A stretch of 9,306 nucleotides of DNA from NCBI GenBank assembly GCA_002714485.1, contig PAXM01000038.1, positions 9,523-18,828 of the forward strand. Reading direction: 5' to 3'. Source of the stretch: Acidimicrobiaceae bacterium (GTDB lineage Bacteria > Actinomycetota > Acidimicrobiia > Acidimicrobiales > MedAcidi-G1). This document shows positions 7,266-9,306 of the stretch, one piece after another. How positions within the stretch are numbered: position 1 is the stretch's first letter; the number at the start of each line of letters is the position of its first letter. The translations under genes were made by a program, and so were the position numbers. The notes beneath the pieces were generated by a model that saw only the letters and a program-made list of their open reading frames with translations, was not told the DNA's origin and made no database searches.

Positions 7266-9306
7266 GTCGCAGGCCTCGCAGGACTCGGGGTTCTCCAAGG
7301 AGCAGGCCACAGCCTCGGCATCGGTGAAAGTCGGTGTGGTGGCCGGTTCACCGCCCCCGGTCGGGGTGGGTCCACCGGTGGTGGTCTTGTTGATCCGGGT
7401 GGCCGGGCGCGATCGCAGGTAGTACGTCGTCTTCACGCCGGATTTCCAAGCGTGAAGGTACATCGAGCTGAGCTTGCCGATGGTCGGTGACTCCATGAAC
7501 AGGTTCAGGGACTGGCTCTGGTCGATGTAGGCACCCCGGTCGGCGGCCATGTCGATCAGCGATCGCATGGGCACCTCCCAGGCGGTGCGATAGACCTCCT
7601 TGAGGTCATCGGGCATACCCTCGACGTCCTGGATGGATCCCTCCGCCATCTTCACCCGGTTGGCCATGCTCTCGTTCCACAGGTTCCTCTGTTGCAGCTC
7701 GCGCACCAGGTAGCGGTTGATCTGCATGAACTCACCCGAAAGCGTCTCGCGCTTGAACAGGTTGGACACCTGCGGCTCGATGCACTCACAGCAACCGGCG
7801 ATCGAGGCGATGGTGGCGGTCGGGGCGATGGCGATGAGCAGTGAGTTGCGCAGGCCGTGCTCGGTAATCCGGGCCCGCAGGGTGTCCCAACGGGCGGTGT
7901 CGGTCGGTTCCACGTCCCAGAGGTCGAACTGCAGGTCGCCACGGGCGGCTCGGGTAAGGGCGTAGTTGTCATGCGGTCCGGCGGCCTCGGCCAGTTCGGT
8001 CGACGCCCACAGGGCATTGAAGTAGATCTCCTCGGAAATCCGGGCTGACAGCATCCGGGCCTCTTCGGAATCGAACGGCAGGCCTAGCTTGAAGAAGACG
8101 TCCTGGAGGCCCATGAGGCCCATACCCACAGGACGCCAGGCCGAGTTGGACGTGGCCGCCTCGGGAGTGGGGTAGTAGTTGATGTCCACGACCCGGTCGA
8201 GGAACGGCACGGCCAGGCGCACCACCTCGGCCAGCCGGTCGAAGTCAAAGGCGCCGTCGACCACCAAAGCACCCAGATTCACCGAGCCGAGGTTGCACAC
8301 AGCGGTTTCGTCCTGATCGGTGACCTCGAGGATCTCGGTGCACAGGTTGGACAAGTGGACCACCCGCCCGTCGGTGCCCGTTTGATTGCACTTCAGGTTG
8401 GAGGCGTCCTTGAAGGTCATCCATCCGTTGCCGGTCTGGGCCAGTGATCGCATCATCCGGCTATAGAGCTCGCGCGCCGGAATCTGGCGCTCGTAGGTGC
8501 CCTCCTCCTCGGCTTTGAGGTAGGCGGACTCGAAGTCGGGGCCGTAGAGGTCAGTGAGGTGAGGGACTTTGGCCGGATCGAACAATGACCACTGCCAGTC
8601 CTTTTCGACGCGCTCCATGAACAGGTCGGGGATCCAGTTGGCCAAGTTCAGGTTGTGGGTGCGGCGTTGTGGGTCGCCAGTATTCTCTTTGAGGTCCAGA
8701 AAGTCCTCTATGTCGGCGTGCCACGACTCCAGATAGACGCAGGCTGCGCCCTTGCGACGGCCACCCTGGTTGACCGCGGCCACCGAACTGTCGAGAGTCT
8801 TGAGCCACGGCACGATGCCGTTGGAGAGGCCGTTAGTGCCGCGAATCAGTGAGCCCTTGGACCGGATTCGGTGCCACGCCACGCCGATGCCCCCGGCGAA
8901 CTTCGACAACTTTGCGATATCGGTGTAGCGCTTGTAGATGCCGTCGAGGCTGTCCTCCGGTGAGTCCAAGAGGTAGCAACTGGACATCTGTGGATGGCTG
9001 GTGCCGGAGTTGAACAGCGTCGGGCTTGACGGAAGGTACTGGAGCGACGAGATGAGGCGATAGAAGCGGATGGCCTCGTCCGGGCAGGTCGACAGTCCAC
9101 AAGCCACGCGAAGGAAGAAGTACTGGGGCGTCTCCACGACCATCCGCTTCTCGGGGTGGCGCAGCAGGTAGCGGTCATAGACGGTGCGCAGGCCAAAGAA
9201 CTCGAACAGGTGGTCCTGGTCGGCCTCGATGGTGTCGTTCAGCTTGCGGGCGTTGGTGGCCACGAACTTCGCTACCTCAGGGCCAATGAGACCCTGGTCG
9301 AGACCC
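7263..9306 (-). CDS. nrdA: Class I ribonucleotide reductase alpha (catalytic) subunit, N-terminus cut by window edge
   Basis: Catalytic subunit that reduces ribonucleoside diphosphates to deoxyribonucleotides. The frame is open to the right edge. A GTG at 9263 is internal, since the codons beyond it (GLDQGLIGPEVAKF) read on as family-like sequence, so the true start lies outside. 680 residues are visible; by comparison with E. coli about 115 or more are missing, and an N-terminal ATP-cone cannot be judged. Counting from 9263: Cys96 (SSCYLLD) and Cys323 (VCNLGSVNLG) are the substrate-reducing pair, Asn306-Cys308-Glu310 (NLCTE) is the thiyl-radical active site, TATIASIAG lies near 484-492, and the adjacent tyrosines in TTYYLRSRP match the radical-path Tyr730/731. 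A Gly/Thr/Pro-rich flexible linker ends in CEAC-Asp, the C-terminal redox-shuttle cysteines. No intein or frameshift interrupts it. It lies directly upstream of nrdB, the partner subunit. Confidence 0.97.
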   Translation of the reverse strand, partial: GLDQGLIGPEVAKFVATNARKLNDTIEADQDHLFEFFGLRTVYDRYLLRHPEKRMVVETPQYFFLRVACGLSTCPDEAIRFYRLISSLQYLPSSPTLFNSGTSHPQMSSCYLLDSPEDSLDGIYKRYTDIAKLSKFAGGIGVAWHRIRSKGSLIRGTNGLSNGIVPWLKTLDSSVAAVNQGGRRKGAACVYLESWHADIEDFLDLKENTGDPQRRTHNLNLANWIPDLFMERVEKDWQWSLFDPAKVPHLTDLYGPDFESAYLKAEEEGTYERQIPARELYSRMMRSLAQTGNGWMTFKDASNLKCNQTGTDGRVVHLSNLCTEILEVTDQDETAVCNLGSVNLGALVVDGAFDFDRLAEVVRLAVPFLDRVVDINYYPTPEAATSNSAWRPVGMGLMGLQDVFFKLGLPFDSEEARMLSARISEEIYFNALWASTELAEAAGPHDNYALTRAARGDLQFDLWDVEPTDTARWDTLRARITEHGLRNSLLIAIAPTATIASIAGCCECIEPQVSNLFKRETLSGEFMQINRYLVRELQQRNLWNESMANRVKMAEGSIQDVEGMPDDLKEVYRTAWEVPMRSLIDMAADRGAYIDQSQSLNLFMESPTIGKLSSMYLHAWKSGVKTTYYLRSRPATRINKTTTGGPTPTGGGEPATTPTFTDAEAVACSLENPESCEACD

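Noticed and set aside
7263..7280. NrdA C-terminal cysteines spaced CxxC instead of the CxxxxC of E. coli NrdA
   Set aside because: The tail cysteine spacing varies among NrdA subfamilies and endings of the CEAC/CESC type are common, so this is not unusual.
9261..9263. GTG at 9263 (minus strand) as the nrdA start
   Set aside because: The codons between it and the right edge read GLDQGLIGPEVAKF, plausible NrdA sequence, and a start here would remove more than 100 residues present in NrdA proteins.
1..9306. Search for tRNA/rRNA genes, CRISPR repeats, transposase genes, riboswitches (including a cobalamin riboswitch near the mutase genes) and phage features
   Set aside because: None seen. Coding sequence fills essentially the whole window and the region upstream of mutA, where a cobalamin riboswitch or promoter might lie, is outside it.

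Overview
The window is one densely packed stretch of GC-rich bacterial DNA carrying six protein genes in two converging blocks. No gap between genes exceeds about 25 bases, so there is no unexplained non-coding region. G/C-dominated third codon positions, GTG starts and the strongly actinobacterial character of the mutase and MeaB proteins suggest a high-GC Actinomycetota genome. An environmental, acidimicrobial-type lineage is my guess, but this is inference from sequence character only and not a taxonomic assignment.

Plus strand, 1-6187: the 3' part of mutA (methylmalonyl-CoA mutase small subunit, cut by the left edge), mutB (large catalytic, adenosylcobalamin-binding subunit), meaB (G-protein chaperone of the mutase) and then a gene for an exported PhoX/DUF839-like protein. 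mutA and mutB overlap by 4 bases (ATGA), mutB and meaB are 7 bases apart, and meaB and the PhoX-like gene are 23 bases apart. The first three form a classic functional set: the MutAB heterodimer interconverts (R)-methylmalonyl-CoA and succinyl-CoA, linking propionyl-CoA breakdown to the TCA cycle, and MeaB guards cobalamin loading and the integrity of the enzyme. The PhoX-like protein is probably co-transcribed by position. It has a twin-arginine export signal, a calcium/iron phosphatase-type beta-propeller, a Thr/Ser/Gly-rich stalk and a C-terminal membrane anchor, so it should act at the outer cell surface. No metabolic link to the mutase is evident.

Minus strand, 9306-6184: nrdA (class I ribonucleotide reductase alpha subunit, N-terminus cut by the right edge) followed by nrdB (beta subunit), joined by a one-base TGATG stop/start overlap. 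Together they make the oxygen-dependent reductase that supplies deoxyribonucleotides. The organism thus uses B12 for the mutase, while the reductase seen here is B12-independent and implies aerobic growth.

The two blocks meet tail to tail, with the PhoX-like and nrdB stop codons sharing the palindrome CTAG. An imperfect stem-loop centred on this junction is the only terminator candidate. Most of the window is conventional core metabolism. I did not find a convincing new multi-gene system. The points most worth a second look are the surface-anchored PhoX-like protein and the overlapping convergent junction.
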